Of a DNA stretch of 64,000 nt, positions 1 through 9,215 are shown one piece after another. Each line of letters begins with the position of its first letter. Position 1 is the stretch's first letter. This DNA is from Streptomyces sp. NBC_01463 (GTDB lineage Bacteria; Actinomycetota; Actinomycetes; Streptomycetales; Streptomycetaceae). The position numbers and the translations under genes were made by a program. The stretch lies in the NCBI GenBank assembly GCA_036227345.1, contig CP109468.1, positions 8,184,001 to 8,248,000 on the forward strand, given 5' to 3'. The notes below the pieces were generated by a model. The model made no database searches, was not told where the DNA came from, and worked only from the letters and a program-made list of their open reading frames with translations.

Positions 1-1444
1 CCCCGACGGCGTCGCCTACACCTACGAGGCCAACGACGCCTCCGTCGGCGACCTCGACGGCGACGGCGCACTGGACTTCGTACTCAAGTGGCAGCCCACC
101 AACGCCAAGGACAACTCCCAGTCCGGCTACACCGGCAACACGATCGTCGACGGGATCAGGCTCGACGGCACCCGGCTGTGGCGCGTCGACCTGGGCCGCA
201 ACATCCGCTCGGGCGCGCACTACACCCAGTTCCAGGTGTACGACTACGACGGCGACGGCAAGGCCGAGGTCGCGATGAAGACCGCCGACGGCAGCGTCGA
301 CGGCAGGGGCACGGTGATCGGCAGCGCCTCCGCCGACCACCGCAACTCCGCCGGCTACGTCCTGTCCGGCCCCGAGTACCTGACCATGTTCAACGGGCAG
401 ACGGGCGCCGCCATGGGCACGGTCGACTACGTCCCCGCACGCGGCACCGTCTCCTCATGGGGCGACAGCTACGGCAACCGCGTCGACCGCTTTCTCGCCG
501 GCACCGCCTACCTCGACGGCGCCAGGCCGTCACTGATCATGGCCCGCGGCTACTACACGCGGACGGTGATCGCCGCCTGGGACTGGCGGAACGGGGCGTT
601 CACCCGGCGCTGGACCTTCGACACCACCAGCTCGACCAACTCCGGCAAGGGGTACGACGGCCAGGGCAACCACCAGCTCTCGGTCGCCGACGTGGACGCG
701 GACGGCAGGGACGAGATCGTGTACGGCGCCATGGCCGTCGACGACAACGGCAACGCCCTGTGGACCACGAAGAACGGCCACGGCGACGCGATGCACGTCG
801 GCGACCTGGACCCGTCCCGGCCCGGGCCGGAGGAGTTCAAGGTCGACGAGGACAGCTCGAAGCCCTCGTCGTGGATGGCGGACGCGCGGACCGGCCAGAT
901 CATCTGGTCGACGCCGGCCGCCGGTGACAACGGGCGAGGCGTCAGCGACGACATCTGGTCCGGCAGCGCGGGCGCCGAGTCCTGGTCGTCCGCGGCCGAC
1001 GGGGTCCGCAACCCCAAGGGCACCGTCGTGGCGAGCCGCAAGCCCTCCAGCGCCAACTTCCTGGCCTGGTGGGACGGCGACACCACCCGCGAACTCCTGG
1101 ACGGCACCCACATCGACAAGTACGGCACCTCCGCCGACACCCGGCAGCTGACCGGGGCATCGGTCCACTCCAACAACGGGACCAAGGCCACCCCCGCGAT
1201 CTCCGGCGACCTGTTCGGCGACTGGCGCGAGGAAGTGGTCTGGGCGACGACGAACAACACCGCGCTGCGGATCTACTCCACGCCGTACGAGACCGGCACG
1301 AAGATCACCACACTGCTCCACGACACCACCTACCGCACGGCGCTGGCCTGGCAGAACACGGCTTACAACCAGCCCCCGCACCCGAGCTTCCACATCGGGA
1401 GCGGAATGGCGGCGGCGCCGCGGCCGGCCGTGTCGACGCCATAG
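1..1444 (+). CDS. Rhamnogalacturonan lyase, PL11 family (3' part; start outside window)
   Basis: This is the C-terminal 480 or so residues of a secreted polysaccharide lyase. The family cleaves the rhamnose-galacturonate backbone of pectin (rhamnogalacturonan I) by beta-elimination, outside the cell. Calcium-binding D-x-D-x-D-G loops recur (GDLDGDGALD near the visible start, YDYDGDGKAEV around base 240, ADVDADGRDEI around base 690), as expected for the PL11 beta-propeller. The family-typical stretches KTADG, GNHQLSVADVDADG and the terminal HPSFHIG are present. The frame is open from base 2, so the signal peptide and first blades lie upstream of the window. PL11 enzymes are usually about 600 residues, so roughly the last three quarters is seen. 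No terminator is obvious in the 72 bp before the next gene. Family assignment is firm; endo versus exo action cannot be read. Confidence 0.85.
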   Translation, partial: PDGVAYTYEANDASVGDLDGDGALDFVLKWQPTNAKDNSQSGYTGNTIVDGIRLDGTRLWRVDLGRNIRSGAHYTQFQVYDYDGDGKAEVAMKTADGSVDGRGTVIGSASADHRNSAGYVLSGPEYLTMFNGQTGAAMGTVDYVPARGTVSSWGDSYGNRVDRFLAGTAYLDGARPSLIMARGYYTRTVIAAWDWRNGAFTRRWTFDTTSSTNSGKGYDGQGNHQLSVADVDADGRDEIVYGAMAVDDNGNALWTTKNGHGDAMHVGDLDPSRPGPEEFKVDEDSSKPSSWMADARTGQIIWSTPAAGDNGRGVSDDIWSGSAGAESWSSAADGVRNPKGTVVASRKPSSANFLAWWDGDTTRELLDGTHIDKYGTSADTRQLTGASVHSNNGTKATPAISGDLFGDWREEVVWATTNNTALRIYSTPYETGTKITTLLHDTTYRTALAWQNTAYNQPPHPSFHIGSGMAAAPRPAVSTP

Positions 1445-1516
1445 GCGCGTACACGTAGGCCTGTTGAGGTACCGGGTGCCGCCCCCGTCGCCCCGACCGG
1501 CCGGGCATGCGCGATC

Positions 1517-2230
1517 ATGACCGGAATGAAGGCTCGTTTCCTCGGTATCGATGATCTGACCGACGTTCCCTCCGTGGCGGTCGTGGTCGACGTCATGCGC
1601 GCGTTCACCGTGGCCGCCTGTGCGTTCGCCCGGGGGGCGGAGAAGATCGTGCTCGCCGGGTCGCTGGACGAAGCCCGGGCGCTCAAGGACCGCCACCCGG
1701 ACTGGGTGGCGGTCAAGGACGGTCCGCCCGCGCCCGGGTTCGACGCCGTCAACTCGCCCGGCCTGCTGCGCTCCGTCGACCTGGCCGGACGGACCGTGGT
1801 GCAGAAGACCACGGCGGGGACGGTCGGCGCCCTCGCGGTGAAGGAGTCCGAACTGGTGCTGTGCGCCGGCTTCGTGGTGGCGGAGGCAACGGCCCGGCTC
1901 CTGCGGGCGCGCGGCAGCGACCGTGTCACGTTCGTGGTCACGGGCGAGGACGGGCGGGCCGATGAGGACCTGGCGTGTGCGCAGTACATCGCCGGGAGGG
2001 TCACCGATCCCGCCGGCACGGACGCGGCCGGGTTCCTCGGCCGCGCTGCCCGGTCGCGCGCCGCCGCCGAACTGGCGGAGGGGGTGCGGCAGGGAGTCCA
2101 TCCCGATGACGTCGCGCTCTGTCTGGAGGCCGACCGGTTTCCCTTCGCCATGGTGGCGGCGTCGGAAGGGCCGCTGATGATCCTGCGTCCGTGCGCGATC
2201 CCTCAGGGGCCCGACGGGGACCCGGTCTGA
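1517..2230 (+). CDS. 2-phosphosulfolactate phosphatase (ComB) family protein
   Basis: The 237-residue product resembles the ComB family, whose founding members remove phosphate from 2-phosphosulfolactate in coenzyme M synthesis. Visible family features are the N-terminal [13 protein letters not shown] stretch, the central NSPGLL and QKTTAGT segments, and the late Asp-rich [14 protein letters not shown] stretch. Streptomyces do not make coenzyme M, so the real substrate is probably another phosphate or sulfonate compound and is unknown here. The start is uncertain: two in-frame ATG codons lie at 1517 and 1526, and neither has a convincing ribosome binding site. The gene stands alone, converging on the proline-rich membrane protein that ends 46 bp downstream. 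Confidence 0.75.
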   Translation: MTGMKARFLGIDDLTDVPSVAVVVDVMRAFTVAACAFARGAEKIVLAGSLDEARALKDRHPDWVAVKDGPPAPGFDAVNSPGLLRSVDLAGRTVVQKTTAGTVGALAVKESELVLCAGFVVAEATARLLRARGSDRVTFVVTGEDGRADEDLACAQYIAGRVTDPAGTDAAGFLGRAARSRAAAELAEGVRQGVHPDDVALCLEADRFPFAMVAASEGPLMILRPCAIPQGPDGDPV

Positions 2231-2275
2231 TCGGCGGCAGCGTCCGCCTGGCTTCGGGGGTGACGGACGCCGTTG

Positions 2276-3640
2276 CTACGCCGTCCCGTCCGAGGCCCCG
2301 TCACCGGAGGCCGGCGGCGCGGGCGGTGGGGCCTCGGACTCACCGGTCTGCGGGGTCACCGGCTCCGGGGCCGACTCCGAGGTCGGCGGCGGCTCCTCCG
2401 AGGAGGGCGGGGGAGAAGGCGGCGGCTCCTCGGACGTCGGCGGCGGCGAGGGGGGTGCTTCCGTCGTCGGCCCGCCGGAATCCGTCCCGGGTGACGACGG
2501 CTCGTCGGACCCCGGGGAGCGGGAGGAGGAGTCCGAGGGGCAAGGGGCCGCCGTTCCTCCGCCGGATTTCGGCGGACACGGGGAGGCGCTCGCATCGGCG
2601 GGCGGGTCGGTCTTCTTGTCGCCGTCGCCCGTGTCACCGGTGTCCCGTTCGAACCAGCCGTCGGTCTTCGGGTCGAACATGACGAACACGTTCACCGGCT
2701 GCGGAGCGGGCTGCACCACCACGACCTGGCCGGCGCGGTAGCCCGGCCAGGGATCGCCCTTCACCTCGGGCGAGCCCTTCAGCGCAACCGGCGGCAGCAA
2801 GGGGTTGCCGCAGGCGCAGCGGACCCTCGGTACACCGCGGTCGTCGACCAGCACCGCCGTACCGGCCTGGAGCACCGCCTGGTAGCTCGTGGCGGCGCCG
2901 TTCTCGTACCCGTGGTTGGTGACCCGGGTGTCGAGCCGCAGCTGAACCGGTGTGAGCGCGCGCAGGTACGCCGGGACGCCGGACGGGTCGATGCCCTCGA
3001 CCGAGGCGAACGCCTTGTTCTTGGCGGGCTGGTCCGTGAGGGCGGTGATCTGCTTCTCCACGTCGCAGCTGGCGACCTTGCGGGTGCCGCCGTACAGGCC
3101 GGGAGCCGAACCGTCCACGCCCTGGGTGACGTTGTTCCCCGTCCCGGACGCGCTCGCCGACATGCTCGGCACGGGGGTCGGCGTCGCGTCCCCGGGTGCG
3201 CTGCGCGCGGTCGAGCCGGTGAACGGCTGGCGGCCGGCCGAACCGGCTGCCTGGAGGAACACCTCGCCCCCCGCCGATTTCGAGCCGTCCGGCCGGGTGA
3301 GGACGACCGTCAGCACCACTGCCGCCACGAGGGCGACGGCGATGGTCGCCACCTTCGGCACCGACCGCCACCAGGGAGTGCGGGGTCCTTGGCCGGAGCC
3401 CTGCGGGGATTCGCCCGGTTCCACGGGGCCGCCTGATCCGCCCGATTCACCCGATCCGCCGTGGCCGCTGCCCGACGGCGGGCCGGCCGGGGGTCCGGAG
3501 GGGCGTTCGGGCGGCGGCGGGACGGGGCGTTCCTGCGACGGACCCGAGAGCGGTCCGGACGGCGGCCCCGTGGGGCGGCCCGACGACGGCGGCAGGTCGG
3601 ACGACGGCGGCAGGTCGGACGACGGCGGCTGGTCACTCAC
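2276..3640 (-). CDS. Proline-rich, single-pass membrane-anchored protein (DUF6777-like)
   Basis: The 454-residue product starts at GTG 3640, with GAAGAA just upstream, and reads VSDQPPSSDLPPSSDLPP. Residues 1-90 are a low-complexity Pro/Ser/Gly cytoplasmic tail. One transmembrane helix follows at about 96-115 (VATIAVALVAAVVLTVVL), then an extracellular domain of about 220 residues with paired cysteines, and finally a second Pro/Ser/Glu-rich tail (PPPTSEEPPPSPPPS). I recall this layout from Streptomyces proteins carrying DUF6777, but that is from memory. Function is unknown. A proline-rich leader on a membrane anchor is common in proteins around Ser/Thr kinases, and a kinase operon lies 1.4 kb away. 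A longer reading frame upstream of GTG 3640 was not used because it would remove the divergent promoter region. Confidence 0.6.
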   Translation of the reverse strand: MSDQPPSSDLPPSSDLPPSSGRPTGPPSGPLSGPSQERPVPPPPERPSGPPAGPPSGSGHGGSGESGGSGGPVEPGESPQGSGQGPRTPWWRSVPKVATIAVALVAAVVLTVVLTRPDGSKSAGGEVFLQAAGSAGRQPFTGSTARSAPGDATPTPVPSMSASASGTGNNVTQGVDGSAPGLYGGTRKVASCDVEKQITALTDQPAKNKAFASVEGIDPSGVPAYLRALTPVQLRLDTRVTNHGYENGAATSYQAVLQAGTAVLVDDRGVPRVRCACGNPLLPPVALKGSPEVKGDPWPGYRAGQVVVVQPAPQPVNVFVMFDPKTDGWFERDTGDTGDGDKKTDPPADASASPCPPKSGGGTAAPCPSDSSSRSPGSDEPSSPGTDSGGPTTEAPPSPPPTSEEPPPSPPPSSEEPPPTSESAPEPVTPQTGESEAPPPAPPASGDGASDGTA

Positions 3641-3769
3641 GGTTCTTCTTCCCCATGCCAGGGTCGTGATCGAATTATTCCGATATCCGCCATTGTGTGC
3701 CTCGCCCCCGCGCGGCCCGCAAGCCGACGCGGTCGGCCCACCCGAGGGGCGGCCGCCCTCGCGGCTGCC

Positions 3770-3787
3770 TAGCGTGGGTCCGTGAGC
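3770..3787 (+). promoter_or_regulatory. Leaderless-type -10 element for the streptophobe gene
   Basis: TAGCGT at 3770-3775 fits the actinobacterial -10 pattern TAnnnT and is separated by exactly six bases from the GTG start at 3782. Transcription would begin at the start codon. No Shine-Dalgarno sequence is present, which agrees with leaderless translation. Confidence 0.5.
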
Positions 3788-5098
3788 ACACAGGGATCGG
3801 ACGGCGCAGGCCCGACGGAGCGCCGCGTCGCACACGGCTGGGGCGATGCCCTCCTGGCGGTCCTCGCCGCACTCGTGGTCATGGGCGTCACCGCGGCCCT
3901 CGGCCTCTGGGCGGCCGGGGCCACGGATCTGCCCGGCGGTTCGTTCCCCCGGGTGGTCGCGGCGGTCGTCGTCATGGCGGCGGGCGGTTCGGTCGACCTG
4001 TCCGGCAACGCGGGCGAGCTCGCGCAGACGCACGCGGACATCTCGGTGCTGCCCCTCTCGGTCACCCTCGTCGGCGCCCTGGTGCTCGCCGCCGGATTCC
4101 TCCGCCCGCTCAGGCACCGGGCCGTCGCCACCGCCCGCGAACTCGCCGGGTGGGCCGCCCGGATCGCGGTGCTCTGGGCGCTGGTGCTCATCGGACTGTC
4201 CCTCCTGGCCCGGCAGACCTTCGCGATCCCCGGCGCCGACCCGACCGGCGGTGTCATCGGCGACGTGCTCGACGCCTCGCCCCGGGCCGGATTCCGGGCC
4301 GACATCCCGCTCACCGTCGTCCTCGGTCTGCTCTGGCTCGCCGGGGTCCTCGTCCTGGCCCTGCTCGTCTCCCGCGGCGCGCCGCTCCCCGCCCGGCTGG
4401 TGCGCTTCCAGGAGTCGGTGCGGCCGGCCGCGTACGCCATGGTGGCGCTGCTGCTCGTCTGCGTGGCCCTCGGACTGGTCATCGCGCTCGTCGTCGCGGC
4501 GACACGGGGGCAGCCCGCCGCGACGTTCGCGGTGATCCTGCTCGGACTGCCCAACCTGGTCTGGCTCGTCCTCACCCTCGGGCTCGGGGCGTCCTGGGAG
4601 GGGAAGGTGGACGGGCCGTTCGGACTGCCCATGCCGCAGATGCTGGACTCCGTGCTGCGGACACCGGACCTCTCCACGCTCAACGTCGGTACGCTCGCCG
4701 AGCAGGACGGCCGCGCGTGGTGGTGCGTCGTCGTGGCGGCGGTGCTCACCCTGGCGGCCGCGTTCCTGATGGCCGCGCGCTCACCGGCCCGGACGCGCCC
4801 CTGGCAGCACGCCGTGCACATGGCGGTGGCCCTCGCCCTCACCGTGCTCGCCGTATGCCTGCTCGTCCGGATCTCCGCCCACTACGGACTGTCCCTGCTG
4901 GGCCTGGGCGACCTCGGCGGCGGGCTCGGCGGCGAGGTCCTGCTGCGCCCGCGCCTGTGGGGCGCCCTCGGACTCGCCCTGCTGTGGGGGCTCGTGACCG
5001 GATTCCTCGGCTGGCTGCTCGCCGCCCGCGTCCACCGTCGCGGCGAGGTGGACGACGTGCCCGGCCGACCTCAGGGGCCGGACCCGGACCGCTCGTGA
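3782..5098 (+). CDS. Streptophobe family polytopic membrane protein
   Basis: This 438-residue protein is almost wholly hydrophobic, with about ten transmembrane segments separated by short Arg-rich loops. It matches the streptophobe family, membrane proteins restricted to Streptomyces and close relatives and of unknown function. The family-like features are the early GWGDALLAVLAALVVMGVTAAL helix, the L-P-G-G-S-F-P-R loop, and the extracytoplasmic GGSVDLSGNAGELAQTHADISVLPLSVTLVGA segment. Its 3' end overlaps the convergent kinase gene by 28 bp. It starts at GTG without a leader. In related genomes such genes often sit next to zinc-ribbon or kinase genes; here the neighbour is a kinase operon on the other strand, so a functional link is possible but unproven. 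Confidence 0.75.
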   Translation: MSTQGSDGAGPTERRVAHGWGDALLAVLAALVVMGVTAALGLWAAGATDLPGGSFPRVVAAVVVMAAGGSVDLSGNAGELAQTHADISVLPLSVTLVGALVLAAGFLRPLRHRAVATARELAGWAARIAVLWALVLIGLSLLARQTFAIPGADPTGGVIGDVLDASPRAGFRADIPLTVVLGLLWLAGVLVLALLVSRGAPLPARLVRFQESVRPAAYAMVALLLVCVALGLVIALVVAATRGQPAATFAVILLGLPNLVWLVLTLGLGASWEGKVDGPFGLPMPQMLDSVLRTPDLSTLNVGTLAEQDGRAWWCVVVAAVLTLAAAFLMAARSPARTRPWQHAVHMAVALALTVLAVCLLVRISAHYGLSLLGLGDLGGGLGGEVLLRPRLWGALGLALLWGLVTGFLGWLLAARVHRRGEVDDVPGRPQGPDPDRS

Positions 5099-6096
5099 AA
5101 GACCGGCAGCGCCCACCGCGGAGGTGCGGGCGGTGGTTCGGACCCGGACTGCCATCCGGCGATCCGCCGGTCCACCTGCGTCGCCGGATGACCGCCCGCC
5201 GCCCCGCCGCGGGCAGCGGCGCGCAGGGCCGCCACGAACTGGAGGCAGGAGTCGTACCGGTCGTCCGGACTCTTCGACAGCGCCTTCGCCAGCACCGCGT
5301 CGACACCCGCCGGAAGATCGGGGCGCAGAGACGTCAGCGCCGGCGGCGGATCGAACTGGTGGGCCCACAAAAGCGCCATGTCGTCGTCGCGCTGGAACGG
5401 CGGGGCACCGGCCATCGTCTCGTGCACCACGCACGCCAGGCTGTAGACGTCGCAGCGCCCGTCCACCGGGCGGCCCGAGATCTGCTCGGGCGCCACGTAG
5501 TCGAGCGTGCCGACGAACTGGCCCACCGAGGTGAATCCGGTCAGGGAGAGGGACTTCTTCGTCAGACCGAAGTCCGTCAGGTACACATGCTCCGGATGGT
5601 CGCTGTCCGTACCCGCCGCGACCAGGATGTTGCCCGGTTTGACGTCCCGGTGCACCAGATCGTGATCGTGGGCCGCGTCGAGGGCGGAGGCCACCTGCGC
5701 GGCGATCCGGACCGCGGTCCCCAGCGGAAGGGGGCCCTGCCGGTCGATGAGCGCGCGCAGGTCCTGTCCCGCCACGTAGCGCATGGCGATGTACAGGATT
5801 CCTTCCGTCTCACCGGCTTCGAAGACGGGCACGATGTGCGGGTGGTCGATCGCGGCCGCCACCCGTGACTCGTGCGTGAACCGCTTGCGGAAGGTGTCGT
5901 TGCGGGCCAGTTCCGGGGCGAGCAGCTTGAGGGCGACCGTCCGGTCCAGCCGCAGGTCCTTGGCCCGGTACACGACCGCCATCCCGCCGCGCCCGATCTC
6001 GCCCTCCACCAGGTAGTCCGCGATCTGCCGGCCGATCAGGTCGGAGGGCCGCCCGGCGGGCAGCGAGGGGCCGGGGGGAGCCGGGGACGGGCTCAT
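5071..6096 (-). CDS. Serine/threonine protein kinase (PknF/PknB type, soluble)
   Basis: The 341-residue Hanks-type kinase phosphorylates Ser/Thr on partner proteins. The Gly-rich loop GRGGMAVVY lies at about 35-43, the ATP lysine is K57 (VALKLL), the catalytic loop HRDVKPGN has D151, the DFG Asp is D175, and APEQ is near 202-205. The kinase domain fills residues 26-290. The tail is short and proline-rich with no transmembrane helix, unlike most actinobacterial PknB-type kinases. The start ATG shares one base with the stop of the preceding gene (TGATG), so translation is coupled. It is the last gene of an operon led by an FHA-domain ABC exporter. By analogy with mycobacterial PknF and Rv1747, the exporter's FHA domains are the likely phospho-targets. 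The 3' end overlaps the convergent membrane-protein gene. Confidence 0.92.
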   Translation of the reverse strand: MSPSPAPPGPSLPAGRPSDLIGRQIADYLVEGEIGRGGMAVVYRAKDLRLDRTVALKLLAPELARNDTFRKRFTHESRVAAAIDHPHIVPVFEAGETEGILYIAMRYVAGQDLRALIDRQGPLPLGTAVRIAAQVASALDAAHDHDLVHRDVKPGNILVAAGTDSDHPEHVYLTDFGLTKKSLSLTGFTSVGQFVGTLDYVAPEQISGRPVDGRCDVYSLACVVHETMAGAPPFQRDDDMALLWAHQFDPPPALTSLRPDLPAGVDAVLAKALSKSPDDRYDSCLQFVAALRAAARGGAAGGHPATQVDRRIAGWQSGSEPPPAPPRWALPVFHERSGSGP

Positions 6097-6827
6097 CAGC
6101 CGTCACCGCGCCTGGTCGGCGGATGCGTGGGGGAGGGGTCGGGGTCGTTCGGGGGGTGCAGCAGCTGGGTCTCCTCCGGATCGACCGGAGCCGGACCGGC
6201 CGGAGGTGGAGCACCGCCCGCGGTTTCCGGTGGCCGGGGCGCGCCGGCGGCTGCGACCTCGGCGGGGCCGACGAGCCGGGTCGCCTCCGGCCGGGCGGCC
6301 GGAGCCGCTCCGCCGCCGCTCGCCGGGGCGCTGCTCGGGCGGCCGGGGCCGGACTGCGCCGCGTACGTCGTCAGCCGGGTCCCGTCCGTGTACACCCAGC
6401 GCTCGTGCTCCGCGTCGTACAGCCAGACGGCCTCGCCGTCGACGACCACACCGGCCCGGAGCCCCTGGGTACGGCGGCGGAAGGTCTCGCCGTCGATGCG
6501 GCCCCCGATGAGCTCGTCGGACGCCCGGCGGAACCGTTCCAGGGACTCCTGGACCCGGGCGACGAGCGGCCGGGGGTCCGCCGTCCGGGCCATCGGCTGT
6601 CCGGCCTGCGGCGGGTCGTGCGGTACGGGGACGAGCAGCCGCCCGTCGACCCAGGCCGACCAGCCGTTGGCGCACAGCACCTGGCCCCAGTCGCCGCGCC
6701 GGTCGAGCAGCTGGACGGGGAGCAGCGGGTCGAGGGGTTCGGTGGGCCTGGAGACATCCGGAGACTCCCAGGCGGGCAGCCCGTCCCGGGGGACGACGTG
6801 GGTGGGGCGGAAGTCCTCGTTCTCCAT
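6096..6827 (-). CDS. Hypothetical SH3-like protein between FHA-ABC exporter and kinase
   Basis: I do not recognise a named family for this 243-residue protein. Residues 30-70 (PVQLLDRRGDWGQVLCANGWSAWVDGRLLV) look like a small beta-barrel SH3-type fold. Residues about 80-160 form a helical and beta region (VARVQESLERFRRASDELIGGRIDGETFRRR, then VVVDGEAVWLYDAEHERWVYTDGTRL) resembling a WW-like substrate-sensing module. The last 80 residues are Pro/Ala/Gly-rich and disordered-looking, with several Thr-Arg and Glu-Thr-Gln sites. The start ATG has GGAG six bases upstream. It begins 9 bp after the exporter gene and overlaps the kinase start by one base, so the three proteins are made together. A scaffold or regulatory subunit is a reasonable inference; no signal peptide is present. 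Confidence 0.75.
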   Translation of the reverse strand: MENEDFRPTHVVPRDGLPAWESPDVSRPTEPLDPLLPVQLLDRRGDWGQVLCANGWSAWVDGRLLVPVPHDPPQAGQPMARTADPRPLVARVQESLERFRRASDELIGGRIDGETFRRRTQGLRAGVVVDGEAVWLYDAEHERWVYTDGTRLTTYAAQSGPGRPSSAPASGGGAAPAARPEATRLVGPAEVAAAGAPRPPETAGGAPPPAGPAPVDPEETQLLHPPNDPDPSPTHPPTRRGDG

Positions 6828-6836
6828 GGGCCGCTC

Positions 6837-9209
6837 CTACTTCCGCATGATCGCGGGCTCGTGCCGGCGCAGCAGTCTGGCCACCGCCCATCCGAAGACG
6901 GCCGACAGCACCACCAGCATCCCCATGTTCAGGAGCCAGGTCCCGGCGGCGTGCTCGAACAGCGGGTCCGAGGTCAGCTTCCCGGGCACGATCCTGGCCA
7001 GGTCGATCGTCCCCGCCATCGCGCCGAGCGCCCAGCGGGACGGGATCAGCCAGGACAACTGCTCGATGCCGGGCACCCCGTGCAGTTTCAGCAGCGCACC
7101 GCAGAAGACGACCTGGACGATCGCGAGCAGCACCAGGAGGGGCATGGTGACCTCCTCCTTGCGCACCAGCGCGGACACCAGGAGGCCGAGCATCATCGCG
7201 GTGAAGGACAACAGCGCCACCGTCAGGGTGATTTCGGCCAGGGGTGGCAGCAGCACCCCCTTGCCGCCCGGGGCGTTGAGATCGACGCCCACGAGACCGA
7301 CGAGCGTCAGCACGACGGCCTGGAGCACCGTGATGGTGCCCAGCACCACGACCTTGGACATCAGATACGCGGATCTGGACAGGCCGACGGCCCGCTCCCG
7401 CTGGTAGATCACCCGTTCCTTGACCAGTTCCCGTACCGCGTTGGCCGCGCCCGTCAGCACTCCGCCGACACACAGGATCAGCAGCGCGTTCATCGCCGTC
7501 TCCTGCGTCAGCTTGCTCCCGGCGAGAGCCCGGGCCATCGCGCCCATGACGAAGGGCAGCGCGATCATGATGACGAGGAACGTCCGGTCGGCGCTGAGCG
7601 CGGCCGCGTACCGCCGTACGAGGGTCCGCAGTTGGGCACCCCAGCTGCGGGTCTTCGGCGGCGGGGCGACCTCCGCGGCCGCCGCGTGCGGCAGCAGGGG
7701 CTGAGCGCTGGCGTTGGCGATGTACTGCCGGTGGAAGGGCGAGGCGGCGAACTCCTCGGCCCAGGGCCGGTCGCGGTCGTTCTCGAAGGCTTCGAACGCC
7801 TCCGGCCACTGCTCGAAGCCGAAGAAGGCCAGGGCGTCCTCGGGCGGACCGTAGTACGCGATCTTTCCGCCGGGCGCGAGGACCAGCAGCCGGTCGCACA
7901 CGTCCAGGCTCAGCACACTGTGCGTGACGACGATGACCGTCCGCCCGTCGTCGGCGAGGCCGCGGAGCATGTGCATCACCGAGCGGTCCATGCCGGGGTC
8001 GAGGCCGGAAGTCGGCTCGTCGAGGAAGAGCAGCGACGGCTTCGTCAGCAGCTCCAGCGCCACGCTCACCCGCTTGCGCTGTCCGCCGGAGAGACTGTGG
8101 ATCGGCTGGTCGGCCCGCTGCTCCAGACCCAGCTCCCGCACCACTTCGGCGACCCGCTCGCGCCGCTCCGAACCGGCGGTGTCCTGCGGGAACCGGAGCT
8201 CCGCCGCGTAACCGAGCGCGCGGCGCACGGTCAGCTGCGCGTGCAGGATGTCGTCCTGCGGCACCAGTCCGATGCGCTGACGCAGTTCGGCGTAGTCGTG
8301 GTAGAGGTCGCGGCCGTCGTAGAGGACGGTGCCCTCGTCGGCGGGGCGCAGTCCGGTCAGGGCGTTCAGGAGGGTGGACTTGCCCGCGCCGCTCGGTCCC
8401 ACGACCCCCAGCAGACACTTCTCGCCCACCGGGAAGGAGACGTGGTCGAGCAGCGTCTTGCGTCCCTTGTCGACGGTGACCGCCAGGTCCTGCACGTCGA
8501 GCGACACCTCACCGGTGTCGACGAACTCCTGGAGGGTGTCGCCGACCAGGCAGAACGCGGAGTGACCGATGCCGACGATGTCCCCGGGGGCGACCACGGC
8601 CCGGGTGGCCGGCTGGCCGTTGAGGAAGGTGCCGTTGTGCGATCCGAGGTCGACGATCTCGTAGGTGCCGTCGGCGTGGGCCAGCAGTTCGGCATGGTGG
8701 CGCGAGACGCTCAGGTCCTCGACGACGAGGTCGTTCCCGGAACCGCGGCCGATCCGCACGGTGCGCGACGGCAGCGGCCGTACGGTGGTCGGCTGCCGGA
8801 ACGTGCCGGTCGCGGCGGGCACGGAGACGGCCGACGGACGGCCGGGGCCCGGAGCCGCAGGCACCGGGCCGGGCTCGGGTTCCGGCACGGCCCGGCCGCT
8901 CAGCACCGCCCGCGGCCCGTCATCGGGATGGCCGAAACGGATCACGCTGCCCGGACCGATGCCCGACTCATGGATCCGCCGGCCACCGGTGTAGGTGCCG
9001 TTCGTGCTGCCCTCGTCCTCGATCGACCAGTGACCGTCCACGGCCCTGAGCACCGCGTGGTGCCAGGAGACCCGGACGTCGTCGATCACGATGTCGCTCA
9101 AGGGGTCGCGTCCGACGTGGTATTCCCGGACCGGACTCATCACCGTGGGTCCTGCGTCGGTTTCGAGTACCAGCTCGGGCGCCGTCGGCGCGACAGGCCG
9201 CTCTCCCAT
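6837..9209 (-). CDS. FHA-domain ABC transporter, fused ATPase and permease (Rv1747-like)
   Basis: This 790-residue half-transporter has two forkhead-associated domains, an ATPase and a membrane domain. FHA1 is at about 24-100 (VGRDPLSDI, then SWHH and GSTNGT at 67-72). FHA2 is at about 148-215 (IGRGSGNDL, SRHHAEL, GSHNGTFLNG). The nucleotide-binding domain is ABCG-like, with Walker A GPSGAGKST at 271-279, signature LSGGQ at 373-377 and Walker B LLFLDEPTSGLD at 393-404. Six or so helices of an ABC-2 permease follow from about 520. FHA domains bind phosphothreonine, so a kinase can gate or assemble the exporter. In M. tuberculosis, Rv1747 has the same order and is phosphorylated by PknF. The kinase here is two genes downstream in the same operon. 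The start codon is leaderless-type, six bases after a TAGAAT -10 hexamer. Confidence 0.92.
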   Translation of the reverse strand: MGERPVAPTAPELVLETDAGPTVMSPVREYHVGRDPLSDIVIDDVRVSWHHAVLRAVDGHWSIEDEGSTNGTYTGGRRIHESGIGPGSVIRFGHPDDGPRAVLSGRAVPEPEPGPVPAAPGPGRPSAVSVPAATGTFRQPTTVRPLPSRTVRIGRGSGNDLVVEDLSVSRHHAELLAHADGTYEIVDLGSHNGTFLNGQPATRAVVAPGDIVGIGHSAFCLVGDTLQEFVDTGEVSLDVQDLAVTVDKGRKTLLDHVSFPVGEKCLLGVVGPSGAGKSTLLNALTGLRPADEGTVLYDGRDLYHDYAELRQRIGLVPQDDILHAQLTVRRALGYAAELRFPQDTAGSERRERVAEVVRELGLEQRADQPIHSLSGGQRKRVSVALELLTKPSLLFLDEPTSGLDPGMDRSVMHMLRGLADDGRTVIVVTHSVLSLDVCDRLLVLAPGGKIAYYGPPEDALAFFGFEQWPEAFEAFENDRDRPWAEEFAASPFHRQYIANASAQPLLPHAAAAEVAPPPKTRSWGAQLRTLVRRYAAALSADRTFLVIMIALPFVMGAMARALAGSKLTQETAMNALLILCVGGVLTGAANAVRELVKERVIYQRERAVGLSRSAYLMSKVVVLGTITVLQAVVLTLVGLVGVDLNAPGGKGVLLPPLAEITLTVALLSFTAMMLGLLVSALVRKEEVTMPLLVLLAIVQVVFCGALLKLHGVPGIEQLSWLIPSRWALGAMAGTIDLARIVPGKLTSDPLFEHAAGTWLLNMGMLVVLSAVFGWAVARLLRRHEPAIMRK

Positions 9210-9215
9210 GCCCGA

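Noticed and set aside
3580..3640. Tandem 18-bp repeat in the proline-rich gene, considered as a satellite
   Set aside because: It is in frame and encodes repeated SSDLPP units, so it is ordinary coding repetition.
3697..5868. A 723-codon plus-strand frame rich in Arg and Pro
   Set aside because: It overlaps the streptophobe and kinase genes in another frame and has no domain-like sequence.
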